Source of the DNA: Planctomycetota bacterium
GTDB taxonomy: Bacteria; Planctomycetota; UBA1135; GCA-002686595
DNA: 64,000 bases
Direction: 5' to 3'
NCBI GenBank assembly: GCA_023150475.1
Contig: JAKLKU010000008.1
Span: 62,001-126,000 of the forward strand
Under the pieces are notes generated by a model. That model did no database searches. It saw only the letters and a list, made by a program, of their open reading frames with translations, and had not been told where the DNA came from. The position numbers and the translations under genes are program-made. Positions 41,226 through 50,912 of this stretch are shown piece after piece (position 1 is the stretch's first letter; each line of letters opens with the position of its first letter).

Positions 41226-42176
41226 ATGGGCTTTGTTCCACTCGTAGGCGTGAAGGTCGAGTTCCACGACTACTACGGCGTGCTCGGCGTGCCTCGCGAC
41301 GTGAGCCCCGACGCGTTGCGCGCCGCGTACCGCAAGCTCGCGCGCAAGCATCACCCCGACGTCGATCGTTCGCCCGGCGCGACCGAACGCTTCCAGCGCA
41401 TCAACGAAGCGTACGAGGTCTTGAAGGACCCGGAGAAACGCGCGCGCTACGACCGGCTCGGCGCGCGGTGGAAGGAAGGCGACGCGTTCGAAGCGCCGCC
41501 GGGCTACCGCCGCCACGCGCGGACGGACTTCGGCGGCGCGCAGGAGTTCGACGAGTTCGGCGGCTTCAGCGACTTCTTCGAGTCGCTCTTCGGCGAAGCC
41601 GCGCCCGACCTCGGCTTCGGCCGACGCACTCGCGGCCGCCGCGGCCGTGGCGCGCGCGGCGGCGCGCCGGTCGAACTCGAAGTCGAGCTTTCGCTCGAAG
41701 AGGTGCTCACCGGCGCGACGCGCACGATCGAACGCCGCGTGCGCGGCGGCGGACCGACGTCGCGACGATTCCAGATCCCACCCGGCGTCGCCGACGGGCA
41801 AGTGCTCGAACTCGCGGACGGCGACGCGGAAGCGGGCGGCGAGCGCGTGCGGCTCGTCGTGCGCGTGGCGCCGCACCCGCGCTTCGTGCGCGAAGGCTTC
41901 GATCTCGCGACGGAACTCCCGGTCGCGCCTTGGGAGGCCGCGTTGGGCGCGAAGGTCGCCGTGCGCGGCCTCGACGGCGCCGAACTCACGGTGACGCTGC
42001 CGCCGGGCGGTGGACGGGTGCTGCGGCTGCGCGGCCAGGGCCTGCCGCGTCCGGACGGCGGCCGCGGGGATCTGCACGCCCGTGTGCGCATCGTCGTGCC
42101 CGAGAATGCAACTCAGGAGGAACGCCGACTGTGGGCCGACCTCGCGCAAGCATCGCGCTTCCGGCCCCGTGGCTGA
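41226..42176 (+). CDS. CbpA-type DnaJ co-chaperone (J domain plus C-terminal substrate domains)
   Basis: A 316-residue class II J protein. The J domain spans residues 10-75: DYYGVLGVPRDVSPDALRAA, with the HPD motif in KHHPDV, then ERFQRINEAYEVLKDPEKRA. A Gly/Phe/Arg-rich linker follows (FGGFSDFFESLFGE). The zinc-finger CxxCxGxG repeats of DnaJ are absent. Two C-terminal beta domains (LELEVELSLEEVLTGATRTI-like start, PWEAALGAKVAVRGLDGAEL) bind substrates. It stimulates DnaK. Divergent from two Hsp20 genes, forming a heat-shock cluster. GTG 41250 would trim the first eight residues and is equally plausible. The 3' end lies in a short tandem repeat that includes the stop codon. Confidence 0.9.
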   Translation: MGFVPLVGVKVEFHDYYGVLGVPRDVSPDALRAAYRKLARKHHPDVDRSPGATERFQRINEAYEVLKDPEKRARYDRLGARWKEGDAFEAPPGYRRHARTDFGGAQEFDEFGGFSDFFESLFGEAAPDLGFGRRTRGRRGRGARGGAPVELEVELSLEEVLTGATRTIERRVRGGGPTSRRFQIPPGVADGQVLELADGDAEAGGERVRLVVRVAPHPRFVREGFDLATELPVAPWEAALGAKVAVRGLDGAELTVTLPPGGGRVLRLRGQGLPRPDGGRGDLHARVRIVVPENATQEERRLWADLAQASRFRPRG

Positions 42177-42219
42177 CGCGCCGGCCCGTGGCTGACGCGC
42201 GGCCCCGTGGCTGACGCCC
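42162..42219 (+). repeat. About 19-bp tandem repeat, 3 units, including a stop codon
   Basis: GGCCCCGTGGCTGACGCG and two near copies. The first spans the last codons and TGA stop of the dnaJ-type gene; the next two lie downstream. A slippage event has multiplied the gene's 3' end. Confidence 0.75.
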
Positions 42220-42270
42220 TGCGCGGCGGAACTCGATCCGGGGCGTAGTGGGTGCGGCTGCCGCGAGAGG

Positions 42271-42276
42271 TAGACT
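42271..42276 (+). promoter_or_regulatory. Candidate -10 element before the hybrid kinase
   Basis: TAGACT, identical to the hexamer before pdxA and others, lies 13 nt before ATG 42290. The 12 bases after it begin CCGCG, as at pdxA. Confidence 0.35.
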
Positions 42277-42289
42277 CCGCGTGGCCTCC

Positions 42290-45154
42290 ATGGCGCGCCC
42301 CGGCCGGAAGTCGGCACGTTCACTGGCACACGAGCTCGAAGTCGTCCGTGCCGAAGTCGAGCGTCTGCGCGCACAGCTCGTCGAATCGACGCCGTCGGTG
42401 CCTTCCGACGACATGCAGCGAGACGAACAGCACTGGCGGCTGCTCGTCGAGTCGATCGACGGCATCGTCTCGGAGTACGACGTCGACGACGACCGTTTCA
42501 CGTTCGTCAGCGCTCGCGCGGAGTTCCTGCTCGGTTTCTCCGTCGCGGAGTGGTGCGAACCAGGCTTCTGGTCGCGACAGGTGCATCCGGACGACTTGCC
42601 GACCGTGATGGCCGACTGCCTGCGCGCGGTGTCGGAGCGCCGAGATCACACGCTCGAGTACCGCATGATCGGCCGACTCGGCCAAGTGGTGTGGCTGCAC
42701 GATCACGTCACGGTCGTCGACGGGCCGGATCGCGTGCGGCTCGTCGGCGTGATGCTCGACGTGACGGCTCGAAAACGCGCCGAAGCGTTGGTGCGGCAAG
42801 CGTCCGCCCATTTGAGCGCCCTCGTCGAATCGCTCGCGGCCGGCGTGCTCGTCGCGGACGCCGACGGGCGCATCTCCATGGTCAACGCGGCGTTCGGCCG
42901 ACTCTTCGGGCTCGCGGAACCGATCGGCTTGATCGGCGAGTCGAGCGCGCACGTGCTCGCCCGCATCGCGGCGGGCTTCACGGAGCGCGACGCCTTTCTC
43001 GCTCGAGTCGCGAGCGACGTCGGCGTTTCCGAGCCGTCCTTGGTGCGTGAGTTCGTCACGCTGCGAGGTCGTTACTTGGAAGTCTCCCGCGCGCCGATCG
43101 ACGTGCCGGACAACCGTCGCGGTCACTTGTGGCAATTCGCGGACGTCACGTCGCGACGCCGCGCCGAGCGGGCGTTGCAGCGCATCGCGACGGGCACGTC
43201 GCGCGCTCTCGGCGACGAGTTCTTCAGGTCGCTGGTGGAGAACGTGGCGCGCGCCCTCGGCGTGCACTGGGTCGTGCTGTTCGAGCGCGACGAATCGAAC
43301 GCCGCGCTCCTCCGGACGCGCGCCGTCTGGGACGGCGACGGGTTGGCGGAGAATTTCGAGCTCGAGTTGCCGGGCACGCCGTGCGAGGTCGTGTTGCGAG
43401 ACGGCGTCGCGTTCTACCCCGGCACTCTGCGCGAGAACTTCGGCTCGCACCCGTACTTCGGGCGCCTCGGCGCGCACACCTATTTCGGCACCACGGTGCG
43501 TGGTTCGAGCGGCGAGACGCTCGGCGTGCTCGCCGTGTTCGACGACGGCGCTCCGACGATGGCGACCGAAGTCGCGTCGATCCTCGGCGTGTTCGCCGAT
43601 CGCGCGGCCGTCGAGATCGAACGGCTGCGCGCCGAAAGCGCACTGCGGCAATCGGAGACGCGTCACCGGGCGTTGCTCGACGCGCTCCCCGACATGATCT
43701 TCCTGCTCGACGCCGAAGGCCGCTTCCTCGACTGTCACGCGGCGGATCGCACGGCGCTGTTGCTCGACCCCGGGCTGTTCCTCGGGAGACGTTTCGTCGA
43801 AGTCCTGCCGCCGGACGTCGTCGCCGTGCTGACGCCGATGTTCGAACGAGTCCTCGAAACTCGTTCGATGCAGACCGGCGAGTACACGGCGCAGCTCCGC
43901 GGAGCCGAGCGACGTTTCGAGGCGCGGATGGTCCCGTGCGGGCCCGATCGCGTGCTGACGATCGCGCGCGACATCGGCGAGCGACACCGGCTCCAGACGG
44001 AACTCGCGCACGCGCAGAAGATGGAGAGCGTCGGCCGGCTCGCCGGGGGCGTCGCGCACGACTTCAACAACTTGCTCACCGGGATCCTCGGGTACGCCGA
44101 GCTCGGGCAACAACTGCTGCCGGCAGCGACGCCTGGCGCGAACTACTTCGCCCGCATCCAATCCGCCGCCGAGCGCGCGGCGGAACTCACGCGTCAGTTG
44201 CTCGCGTTCGCCCGCAAGCAAGTCATCGATGCGCGCGTGCTCTCGCCGGCGACTGCGATCTCGGAGATGCTCGGCTTCGTGCAGCGTGTCATCGGCGAGG
44301 ACGTCGAGCTCGTGACGGCGTTCGCGCGCGACACGGCGCACGTCCGCATCGATCCGACCCAGCTCCACCAAGTGATCCTGAACCTGCTCGTCAACGCGCG
44401 GGATGCGCTCCCACACGGCGGCCGCGTCGTCGTGGCGACGCAGAACGTGAGCCACGCGCCGAACGGCGCCCCCGAGCGCGAGTTCGTGCGCATTTCGGTG
44501 ATCGACGACGGCGTCGGGATGTCACCGGAGGTCCGTGCGCACGCGTTCGAGCCGTTCTTCACGACCAAGCCCGAAGGTCGTGGCACGGGCATGGGCCTCG
44601 CGACGTGCTACGGCATCGTGAGCCAACACGGGGGTCACATCGAGATCGCGAGCGAGTTGGGCGTCGGCACGCGCGTCGACGTCTACCTGCCCCGGGTCGA
44701 ACGCGCGGCGGTCGAATCTGCTCACGCGGGCGCCGACACCGTGCCGCGCGGAACCGAGTCGATCCTGCTCGTCGAGGACGATGCGGTCGTCCGAGAGCTC
44801 GTCGCGGGAGGACTCGAGACCCTCGGGTACTCCGTGCGCGCGGCCGCCGACGCAGCGGAGGCGCGCGCTCTCTGGCGGGAGAGCGCTGGGCGCTTCGACG
44901 TGCTCGTCACCGACGTCATCATGCCCGCCGAATCGGGCGCGGCGCTCGCCGACGCATTGCGCTCCGAGCGCGCCGATCTCTTCGTCCTCTACATGTCGGG
45001 CTACACCGCGAGCTCGGTCTCCGTCGAACGACTGGAGCGGCCCGGAGTGGGCTTCCTTTCGAAGCCGTTCACGACCGGCGAACTCGCTCGCAAGCTCCGC
45101 AGCTTGCTCGACTCGGCCGGTCCGGACGCCGGCGGCGACGCGCGACCCGATTGA
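42290..45154 (+). CDS. Hybrid sensor histidine kinase with three PAS domains, GAF and receiver
   Basis: A 954-residue soluble signalling protein; no transmembrane helix is visible. After a short coiled coil come PAS 1 (about 45-160, WRLLVESIDGIVSEYDVDDD), PAS 2 (170-280, LVESLAAGVLVADADGRISM), a GAF domain (290-455), and PAS 3 (465-575, LLDALPDMIFLLDAEGRFLD). The kinase has the H-box VAHDFNNLLTGILGYAE, N-box NLLVNARDAL, DDGVGM and GRGTGMGLATCYGI. The C-terminal receiver has LVEDD and the phospho-acceptor LVTDVIMP. There is no cognate response regulator next to it. GTG 42281 and 42248 are alternative starts; TAGACT at 42271 may be a -10. Confidence 0.92.
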   Translation: MARPGRKSARSLAHELEVVRAEVERLRAQLVESTPSVPSDDMQRDEQHWRLLVESIDGIVSEYDVDDDRFTFVSARAEFLLGFSVAEWCEPGFWSRQVHPDDLPTVMADCLRAVSERRDHTLEYRMIGRLGQVVWLHDHVTVVDGPDRVRLVGVMLDVTARKRAEALVRQASAHLSALVESLAAGVLVADADGRISMVNAAFGRLFGLAEPIGLIGESSAHVLARIAAGFTERDAFLARVASDVGVSEPSLVREFVTLRGRYLEVSRAPIDVPDNRRGHLWQFADVTSRRRAERALQRIATGTSRALGDEFFRSLVENVARALGVHWVVLFERDESNAALLRTRAVWDGDGLAENFELELPGTPCEVVLRDGVAFYPGTLRENFGSHPYFGRLGAHTYFGTTVRGSSGETLGVLAVFDDGAPTMATEVASILGVFADRAAVEIERLRAESALRQSETRHRALLDALPDMIFLLDAEGRFLDCHAADRTALLLDPGLFLGRRFVEVLPPDVVAVLTPMFERVLETRSMQTGEYTAQLRGAERRFEARMVPCGPDRVLTIARDIGERHRLQTELAHAQKMESVGRLAGGVAHDFNNLLTGILGYAELGQQLLPAATPGANYFARIQSAAERAAELTRQLLAFARKQVIDARVLSPATAISEMLGFVQRVIGEDVELVTAFARDTAHVRIDPTQLHQVILNLLVNARDALPHGGRVVVATQNVSHAPNGAPEREFVRISVIDDGVGMSPEVRAHAFEPFFTTKPEGRGTGMGLATCYGIVSQHGGHIEIASELGVGTRVDVYLPRVERAAVESAHAGADTVPRGTESILLVEDDAVVRELVAGGLETLGYSVRAAADAAEARALWRESAGRFDVLVTDVIMPAESGAALADALRSERADLFVLYMSGYTASSVSVERLERPGVGFLSKPFTTGELARKLRSLLDSAGPDAGGDARPD

Positions 45155-45156
45155 CC

Positions 45157-45208
45157 TGCGCGACCCGCGCGACCCGCGCGACCAGCGCGACCCGCGCGAC
45201 CCGCGCGC
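45157..45208 (+). repeat. 9-bp tandem repeat, about 5-6 units, intergenic
   Basis: Repeats of the CGCGACCCG type with one unit changed to CGCGACCAG, beginning 3 bp after the histidine kinase stop. Nothing else is recognised in the 146-bp spacer apart from a TATCGT hexamer near 45236. Confidence 0.8.
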
Positions 45209-45300
45209 TGAGCTTTCGGCCGGCGAACGCGACCGGTATCGTGACGCGCCCTCAAGACACGCAGGCCGCTTCGGCCGCGTGCGTCACCAGGAGTCCGCGC

Positions 45301-47340
45301 ATGTCCATCGCGTCCGTCCCCCGTCTGCTCGCGATCTCGTTCCTGGCGGCCGTCGCCGCGGCGCAAGGCCCGAAGGTGCTCACGCCTCACCGCGTCGCCG
45401 AGTTGCGCTCGGTCGGTTCGGCCGTGATGTCGCCTGACGGCAAACACGTCGCCTACACCGTTTCGTTGCCGCGCAAGCCGCTGGTCGACGACGACGGATC
45501 GCCGTGGACCGAGCTCTACGTGCTCGATCTGCCGAACGGCACGCCGAGGCCGTTCGTCAGCGGCAAGAACGAGCTCTCGGCCGTGTCCTGGACCCCGGAC
45601 TCGAGCGGCATCGCCTTCCTCGCCAAACGCGGCGACGACAAGCACAACGCGCTCTACGTCCTGCCGCTCGCCGGCGGCGAAGCGCAGCGCGCCGCGTCGC
45701 TCGCGACCGCGATCGGGCGTTACTCGTTCGCGCCGGACGGGAAGCGCGTCGCGTTGGTCGCCGCCGATGCGGTCGCCGACGACCGCAAGAAGGAGCAGGA
45801 CAAGGGCTTCAAGCAGGAGACCTACGAAGAGGACTTCGCGGTGAGCCGCGTGTGGATCGCGAACCTCTTCGATCGCGAGTCGAAGCCGACCAAGGTCGAG
45901 CTCTCGGGCTCCGTGCGCGACGTCGAGTGGTCGCCGGTCGACGATCGACTGCTCGTCGCGGCGAGCCCGACGCCGCTCGTCGACGACGACATGATGCGCA
46001 CGCGCGTCTCGATCGTCGCGCAGGACGGCAAGGTGCTCGCGAAGTTCGACAACCCGGGCAAGCTCGGCGCGATCTCGTGGAGCCCCGACGGCGCGCGCAT
46101 CGGCGTGCTCTCCGCCGCGGACGTCAACGATCCGTCGGCGGGCCGTTTGATGGTCGCGCCGGCGAGCGGCGGCGCGCTGGTCGATCCGTTGCCGAACTTC
46201 CCCGGCGAAATCGCCGCGTTGGGCTGGACGGGCCGCGACGACGTGCTGTACGTCGCCGCGCGCGGCGTGTGGACGAGCTTCGAGACGCTGAACCTGGTCC
46301 AGGACCAAGGTCCGACGACGTTGGTGCCGACCGGCGGCGCGATCCTGCAGTCGCTGAGCGTCTCCGACGACGGCCAACGCGCCGCGTTCGTCGCGAGCAC
46401 GCCGACGCATCCGCCCGAGCTCTACCTGATGAGCCACGGCGACGCTGCGCCGCGCCGCGCGACGAACTCGAACCCGTGGCTCGACGAGTACCGCCTCGCG
46501 AAGCAGGAAGTGGTCAAGTTCAAGGCGCGCGACGGGCTCGAGCTCGAAGGCTTGCTCGTGCGGCCGCTCGACGAAACGCCGGGCAAGCGTTACCCGCTGA
46601 TCCTCTACGTGCACGGCGGGCCCGAGGCGCACCACTCCAACGGTTGGCTGACGAACTATGGCGATCCCGCGCAGACCGGTGCGGCGGCGGGCTATGCCGT
46701 CTTCCACGTCAACTACCGCGGCAGCACCGGGTACGGGGTCCCGTTCTCGAAGTCGAGCCAAGGTGATCCCGCCGGCGCGGAGTTCGACGACTTGATCGAC
46801 GCGATCGACCACTTGATCGCGAGCGGGCTCGTCGACAAGGACAAGGTCGGCGTCACCGGCGGCTCGTACGGCGGTTACGCGACCGCGTGGCTCTCGACGG
46901 CGTACACGCATCGCATCGCGGCGGGCGTGATGTTCGTCGGCATCAGCGACAAGGTCTCGAAGGTCGGCACCACCGACATCCCCGACGAGGAGTACTTGGT
47001 CCACGCGCTCGCGCGGCCGTGGGAGAAGTGGCAGTTCCTCCTCGAGCGCAGCCCGATCTGGTACGCGGGCAAGTCGAAGACGCCGCTCTTGATCCTGCAC
47101 GGCAAGGACGACCCGCGCGTCAACCCGGGCCAGTCGCGCGAGCTCTACCGGCACCTCAAGATGCACGGCAACTCGATCGTGCGGCTCGTGCTCTATCCGG
47201 GCGAAGGCCACGGCAACCGCAAGGCGGCGGCGCGGCTCGACTACAACCTGCGCATGCTGCAGTGGTTCGACCACTACTTGAAGGGCGCGGGCGGCGAGCC
47301 GCCGGCGTGGGACCTCGACTACGCCGAGGCGAAGCAGTAG
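45301..47340 (+). CDS. Secreted S9 family prolyl-oligopeptidase-type peptidase
   Basis: A 679-residue protein with a signal peptide (LLAISFLAAVAAAQG). Residues 25-430 form a WD40-like beta-propeller (AVMSPDGKHVAYTVSLPRKP, AVSWTPDSSGIAFLAKRGDD, YSFAPDGKRVALVAAD). The alpha/beta hydrolase domain has the oxyanion region YVHGGPEAHHSNGW, nucleophile serine in GVTGGSYGGYATAWL, Asp in GKDDPRVNPGQS and His in PGEGHGNR. It resembles acylaminoacyl-peptidase/DPP-IV-like enzymes and would degrade short peptides outside the cytoplasm. The next gene, a rhamnosidase, follows after 4 bp, so the two are co-transcribed. Confidence 0.95.
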   Translation: MSIASVPRLLAISFLAAVAAAQGPKVLTPHRVAELRSVGSAVMSPDGKHVAYTVSLPRKPLVDDDGSPWTELYVLDLPNGTPRPFVSGKNELSAVSWTPDSSGIAFLAKRGDDKHNALYVLPLAGGEAQRAASLATAIGRYSFAPDGKRVALVAADAVADDRKKEQDKGFKQETYEEDFAVSRVWIANLFDRESKPTKVELSGSVRDVEWSPVDDRLLVAASPTPLVDDDMMRTRVSIVAQDGKVLAKFDNPGKLGAISWSPDGARIGVLSAADVNDPSAGRLMVAPASGGALVDPLPNFPGEIAALGWTGRDDVLYVAARGVWTSFETLNLVQDQGPTTLVPTGGAILQSLSVSDDGQRAAFVASTPTHPPELYLMSHGDAAPRRATNSNPWLDEYRLAKQEVVKFKARDGLELEGLLVRPLDETPGKRYPLILYVHGGPEAHHSNGWLTNYGDPAQTGAAAGYAVFHVNYRGSTGYGVPFSKSSQGDPAGAEFDDLIDAIDHLIASGLVDKDKVGVTGGSYGGYATAWLSTAYTHRIAAGVMFVGISDKVSKVGTTDIPDEEYLVHALARPWEKWQFLLERSPIWYAGKSKTPLLILHGKDDPRVNPGQSRELYRHLKMHGNSIVRLVLYPGEGHGNRKAAARLDYNLRMLQWFDHYLKGAGGEPPAWDLDYAEAKQ

Positions 47341-47344
47341 CCCG

Positions 47345-50300
47345 ATGCTCGGCGCGCTCGCCCTCCTCGCGTGTGCTGGCGCGCAGCAGGCGGGCGCGCG
47401 TGCGCCAGGGCCCGGCGCGTTCGAGCCGACGAACCTGCGCGTCGAGTGGCTCGCCGAGCCGCTCGGGCTGATCACCGACCGGCCGCGCTTCTCGTGGGAG
47501 CTCACCGACACACGCGCGAGCGCGAGCCAGAGCGCGTATCGCCTCGAAGTCGCGACGAGCGCCGAGAAGCTCGCCGCCGGCGCGCCCGACGTCTGGGACA
47601 GCGGCGTCGTGCGCTCGAGCGCGACCGTCGGCGTCGAGTACGGCGGGCCCGAGTTGCCTTCGCTCTCGAGCTTCGTGTGGACGGTGACGACGTTCGACGC
47701 GGACGGCGTCGGCTCGCGCGCGTCCGGCGTGCGGCGTTTCGGCACCGGCCCGCGGTCGGCGAAGGAGCTCGGCGCGAGCTGGATCCAGGCGCCGCCGCTC
47801 GCGACGCCGCGCCGGCCCGCGCACAACGGCTTTCACTCGCAGTGGGCGGAGCGCGCGGACTCGGCGAAGTGGGTGCAGCTCGATTTTTCGGAGCCGCAGA
47901 AGCTCGACGCGCTACGCCTCTGGCCGACGAAACCGTTCGACGGTCCGGAAGGGCCGGACTGGCCGGAATTCCTGTTCCCGCTGGAGCTCGAGGTGCGCGG
48001 CGCCGACGACTCGAGCTTCCTGAACGGCGACGTGCTGCTCGCGCGTTGGTCGGCCGAACGCTCTCCGCGCGAGCCGTTGACTCCGCTCGTGCTCGACCTC
48101 GCCGAACCGACGGTGAAGAGCGTGCGCGTGATCGTCACGAAGCTCGCCGCGAATCCAGACGGCAAGTTCGCCTTCACGCTCGCGGAGCTCGAGGCCGACG
48201 GGTGGCAACGCGGCGGCGAAGACGAGTTCACGATGCGACTCGCGGCGCGTCCGAGCGCGAGCGACTCGCTCGAGACCGGCGCGTGGTCGCTTCCGCGCCT
48301 CGTCGATCGCGACACGACGTCGCACCGCGCCGAAGAGGACACGCCGGGCCCGACGACGATCTTCGCGAAGGCGTTCGAGCTCGATTCGCCGCCGGTCTCG
48401 GCGACGCTGCGCGCGACGGCGGCGGGGCTCTATCGGTTCTGGATCGATGGCCACGAACCCGCGCACACACCCGTGGCGCCGCTGTGGACGAACTACGACG
48501 TGCGCGCGGAGCTCGCGACGTATCCGGAGCTCGCATCGAGCCTGCGCGAGGGTTGGAACGAGCTGCGCTTCGAAGTGGCCGACGGTTGGTTCGCCGGCCG
48601 GATCGGGTTGGCGGGCATCGTGCCCGGCGGTTTCACGCGCGGGCTCTACGGGCGCCAACCGGCGTTGCTCGCGCGGCTCGACGTCGAGTGCGCGAACGGT
48701 GCGCGCGTCACCGTGGTCACCGACGCCACGTGGCGTTGCTCGCCCGAGACGCAGACTCGCGCCGCGGACCTGCTCGACGGCGTGACGGTCGACGCGCGAA
48801 ACCCGGCGCGCGCGAGCTCGCGCACGGCGCCCGACGGCAGCGCGCTCGGGCTTTCGTCGCCCGATCGCGCCGAACTCGACTGGCAGCAAGTGCACGCTTG
48901 GCCGGACTTCGCGCGCAACGGCCAGCACGTGCTGCTCGACCCCGAGCGCTGCGAGCGGCTCGCGTGGATCGAGCTCGCCGAGCCGCGCCGCGTCGCAGAG
49001 GTCGCGCCGTCGACGTGGCTGCTCGACTTCGGTCAGAACTGCACGGCGAGCTTCGTCTTCGAAGCGCCGGTGAAGTCGGAGGCAGGCGTCGTCGTGCGCT
49101 ACGGCGAAGTGCTCGGCCCCGACGGACGGCTGTATCGCGACAACTTGCGCGGCGCCGCGCAAACCGATCGTTTCCTCTCGCCCGACGGGCCAGCGAGGTT
49201 CGAGAGCACGTTCACGTTGCACGGCTATCGCTACGCGGAGGTCGCGGGCCTCGCCGCGCCGCCGCAGGACGCGAAGCAGCTCGCGCTCGGTCATCTCTCG
49301 CGCGACGCCGGCACGTTCGAGTCGTCGAGCGAGCTCCTGAATCGACTCTGGCAAGCGATCCGTTGGACGCAGCGCTCGAACCTGACCGGCATCCCGACCG
49401 ACTGTCCGCAACGCGACGAACGGCTCGGTTGGATGGGGGACATCCAGGCCTTCGCGGGGACGGCGTGTTACCAGCAGGACCTCGCCGCGTTCTTCACCAA
49501 GTGGCTCGTCGACGTGCGCGACGCGCAGGCTCGCGACGGGCGTTTCCCCGACTTCGCGCCGCATCCCTTCGATCCAAACGCGCGCTTCAGCGGCGCGCCG
49601 GCGTGGGCCGACGCCGGAGTGCTCGTGCCGTGGACCGCGTACACGTTCTACGCCGACCGGCGTTTGCTCGAGGAGCAAGTCGAAGCGGCCGAGCGCTGGG
49701 TCGACTTCGTGCACGCCGCCAATCCCGACTTCGTCTGGCGCCACGCGCGCGGCAACGACTACGGCGATTGGTTGAACGGCGAGTGGCTCGTGCTCGACGG
49801 CTGGAAGAAGGAGGGCGCGAACGTGCCGAAGGAGCTCTTCGCGACGGCGTTCCACGCCCATTCGGCGCAAGTGCTCTCGAAGCTCGAAGCGGTGCTCGGG
49901 CGGCGCGAGCAGGCGAGTCGCTACGCGAAGCTCTTCGAAAGCATCCGCCAAGCGTTCGTGGAGGAGTTCCTCGCGAGCGACGGCACGCTGCGCGGCGACA
50001 CGCAAGCCGGCTACGCGCTCGCGCTCGAGTTCGACCTCCTGCCGGAGTTCGCGCGAGAGCCAGCGCTCGAACGGCTCGTCGCCGACGTCGTCGCGCGCGG
50101 CAAGCATCTTTCGACCGGCATCCAAGCGACGCCGCGCGCGCTCTTCGCCTTGTCGAAGAACGGCCGCCACGATCTCGCGTGCGAGCTCGTGCTCGACACG
50201 CGCTGTCCGTCGTGGGGCTACATGCTCGAGCAAGGCGCGACGACGATCTGGGAACGTTGGGACGGTTTCGTGCCCGGCCGCGGGTTCCAGGATCCCGGCA

Positions 50301-50731
50301 TGAACTCGTTCAACCACTTCGCGTTCGGCGCGGTCGGGGAGTGGATGATGGCGACGCTCGCCGGGATCGAGCCCGACGAGATGCATCCGGGCTTCGAGCG
50401 CTTCTTCCTGCGTCCGCGGCCCGGCCCCGGGCTCGACTGGGTGCGCGCGAGTTACGCGAGCGTGCGCGGCACGATCGACAGCGCGTGGCGCAGGCTCGGC
50501 GACGGCGAGTCGCCAGGCGCGACCCCGGGCGCGCGCGTCATCGAGTACGAGTTCACCGTGCCGCCGAACACGCGCGCGAACGTCGCGCTCGAATGCGGCG
50601 CGGGCCACGGGCTCTTCGAAGGCCCGCACGGAGCCGAGCAGCCGAGCTCGCGCTCGACCGTACGCTCCGCGGGCCGACTGCTCTTCGAACTCGAGCCCGG
50701 AACCCACCGCTTGCGAGTCGGGCCGCGTTGA
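47345..50731 (+). CDS. Secreted GH78 alpha-L-rhamnosidase
   Basis: A 1128-residue enzyme releasing terminal rhamnose from glycans. A hydrophobic N-terminus (LGALALLACAGAQ) could be a signal peptide, possibly of lipoprotein type. An N-terminal fibronectin-like domain (NLRVEWLAEPLGLITDRPRF) and a discoidin-like insert (about 155-300) precede the carbohydrate-binding segment (LYRFWIDGHEPAHTPVAPLW) and the (alpha/alpha)6 barrel. The catalytic segment is PTDCPQRDERLGWMGDIQAF with the conserved Asp and Glu; GYMLEQGATTIWERWDGF and NSFNHFAFGAVGEWM are also typical. It is 4 bp after the S9 peptidase gene; the two probably act on glycoprotein or polysaccharide debris. Confidence 0.95.
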   Translation: MLGALALLACAGAQQAGARAPGPGAFEPTNLRVEWLAEPLGLITDRPRFSWELTDTRASASQSAYRLEVATSAEKLAAGAPDVWDSGVVRSSATVGVEYGGPELPSLSSFVWTVTTFDADGVGSRASGVRRFGTGPRSAKELGASWIQAPPLATPRRPAHNGFHSQWAERADSAKWVQLDFSEPQKLDALRLWPTKPFDGPEGPDWPEFLFPLELEVRGADDSSFLNGDVLLARWSAERSPREPLTPLVLDLAEPTVKSVRVIVTKLAANPDGKFAFTLAELEADGWQRGGEDEFTMRLAARPSASDSLETGAWSLPRLVDRDTTSHRAEEDTPGPTTIFAKAFELDSPPVSATLRATAAGLYRFWIDGHEPAHTPVAPLWTNYDVRAELATYPELASSLREGWNELRFEVADGWFAGRIGLAGIVPGGFTRGLYGRQPALLARLDVECANGARVTVVTDATWRCSPETQTRAADLLDGVTVDARNPARASSRTAPDGSALGLSSPDRAELDWQQVHAWPDFARNGQHVLLDPERCERLAWIELAEPRRVAEVAPSTWLLDFGQNCTASFVFEAPVKSEAGVVVRYGEVLGPDGRLYRDNLRGAAQTDRFLSPDGPARFESTFTLHGYRYAEVAGLAAPPQDAKQLALGHLSRDAGTFESSSELLNRLWQAIRWTQRSNLTGIPTDCPQRDERLGWMGDIQAFAGTACYQQDLAAFFTKWLVDVRDAQARDGRFPDFAPHPFDPNARFSGAPAWADAGVLVPWTAYTFYADRRLLEEQVEAAERWVDFVHAANPDFVWRHARGNDYGDWLNGEWLVLDGWKKEGANVPKELFATAFHAHSAQVLSKLEAVLGRREQASRYAKLFESIRQAFVEEFLASDGTLRGDTQAGYALALEFDLLPEFAREPALERLVADVVARGKHLSTGIQATPRALFALSKNGRHDLACELVLDTRCPSWGYMLEQGATTIWERWDGFVPGRGFQDPGMNSFNHFAFGAVGEWMMATLAGIEPDEMHPGFERFFLRPRPGPGLDWVRASYASVRGTIDSAWRRLGDGESPGATPGARVIEYEFTVPPNTRANVALECGAGHGLFEGPHGAEQPSSRSTVRSAGRLLFELEPGTHRLRVGPR

Positions 50732-50735
50732 ACCG

Positions 50736-50756
50736 GCGGCGCACATGACGCGCCGC
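50736..50756 (+). terminator. Small hairpin after the rhamnosidase gene
   Basis: GCGGCGC (50736-50742) and GCGCCGC (50750-50756) with a 7-nt loop, 5 bp after the stop. No U tract. Confidence 0.3.
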
Positions 50757-50899
50757 GCACCCCGCCGCCCCGAGGTCCGAACGCGCGGAGCAGGCGCCGC
50801 ACGCAGGCTCGCGTTCCGCGCGCGGCGGCCGCCGCGAAAGCTCGCGCACGGGCCTTCGCGAACGACGCTCCGCGCTCGACGCGCGCCGCCGGCCTCCGG

Positions 50900-50905
50900 T
50901 CTAAT
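50900..50905 (+). promoter_or_regulatory. Candidate -10 element for a leaderless aminopeptidase mRNA
   Basis: TCTAAT, one mismatch from TATAAT, ends 7 nt before ATG 50913. It includes the first bases of an alternative ATG at 50904, which would argue for 50913 as the start. Confidence 0.35.
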
Positions 50906-50912
50906 GGGCGCC

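Noticed and set aside
47371..50748. 1125-codon same-strand open frame in another phase of the rhamnosidase gene
   Set aside because: The phase used by the rhamnosidase has all GH78 motifs; the other translation is Arg-rich without any motif, a composition effect.
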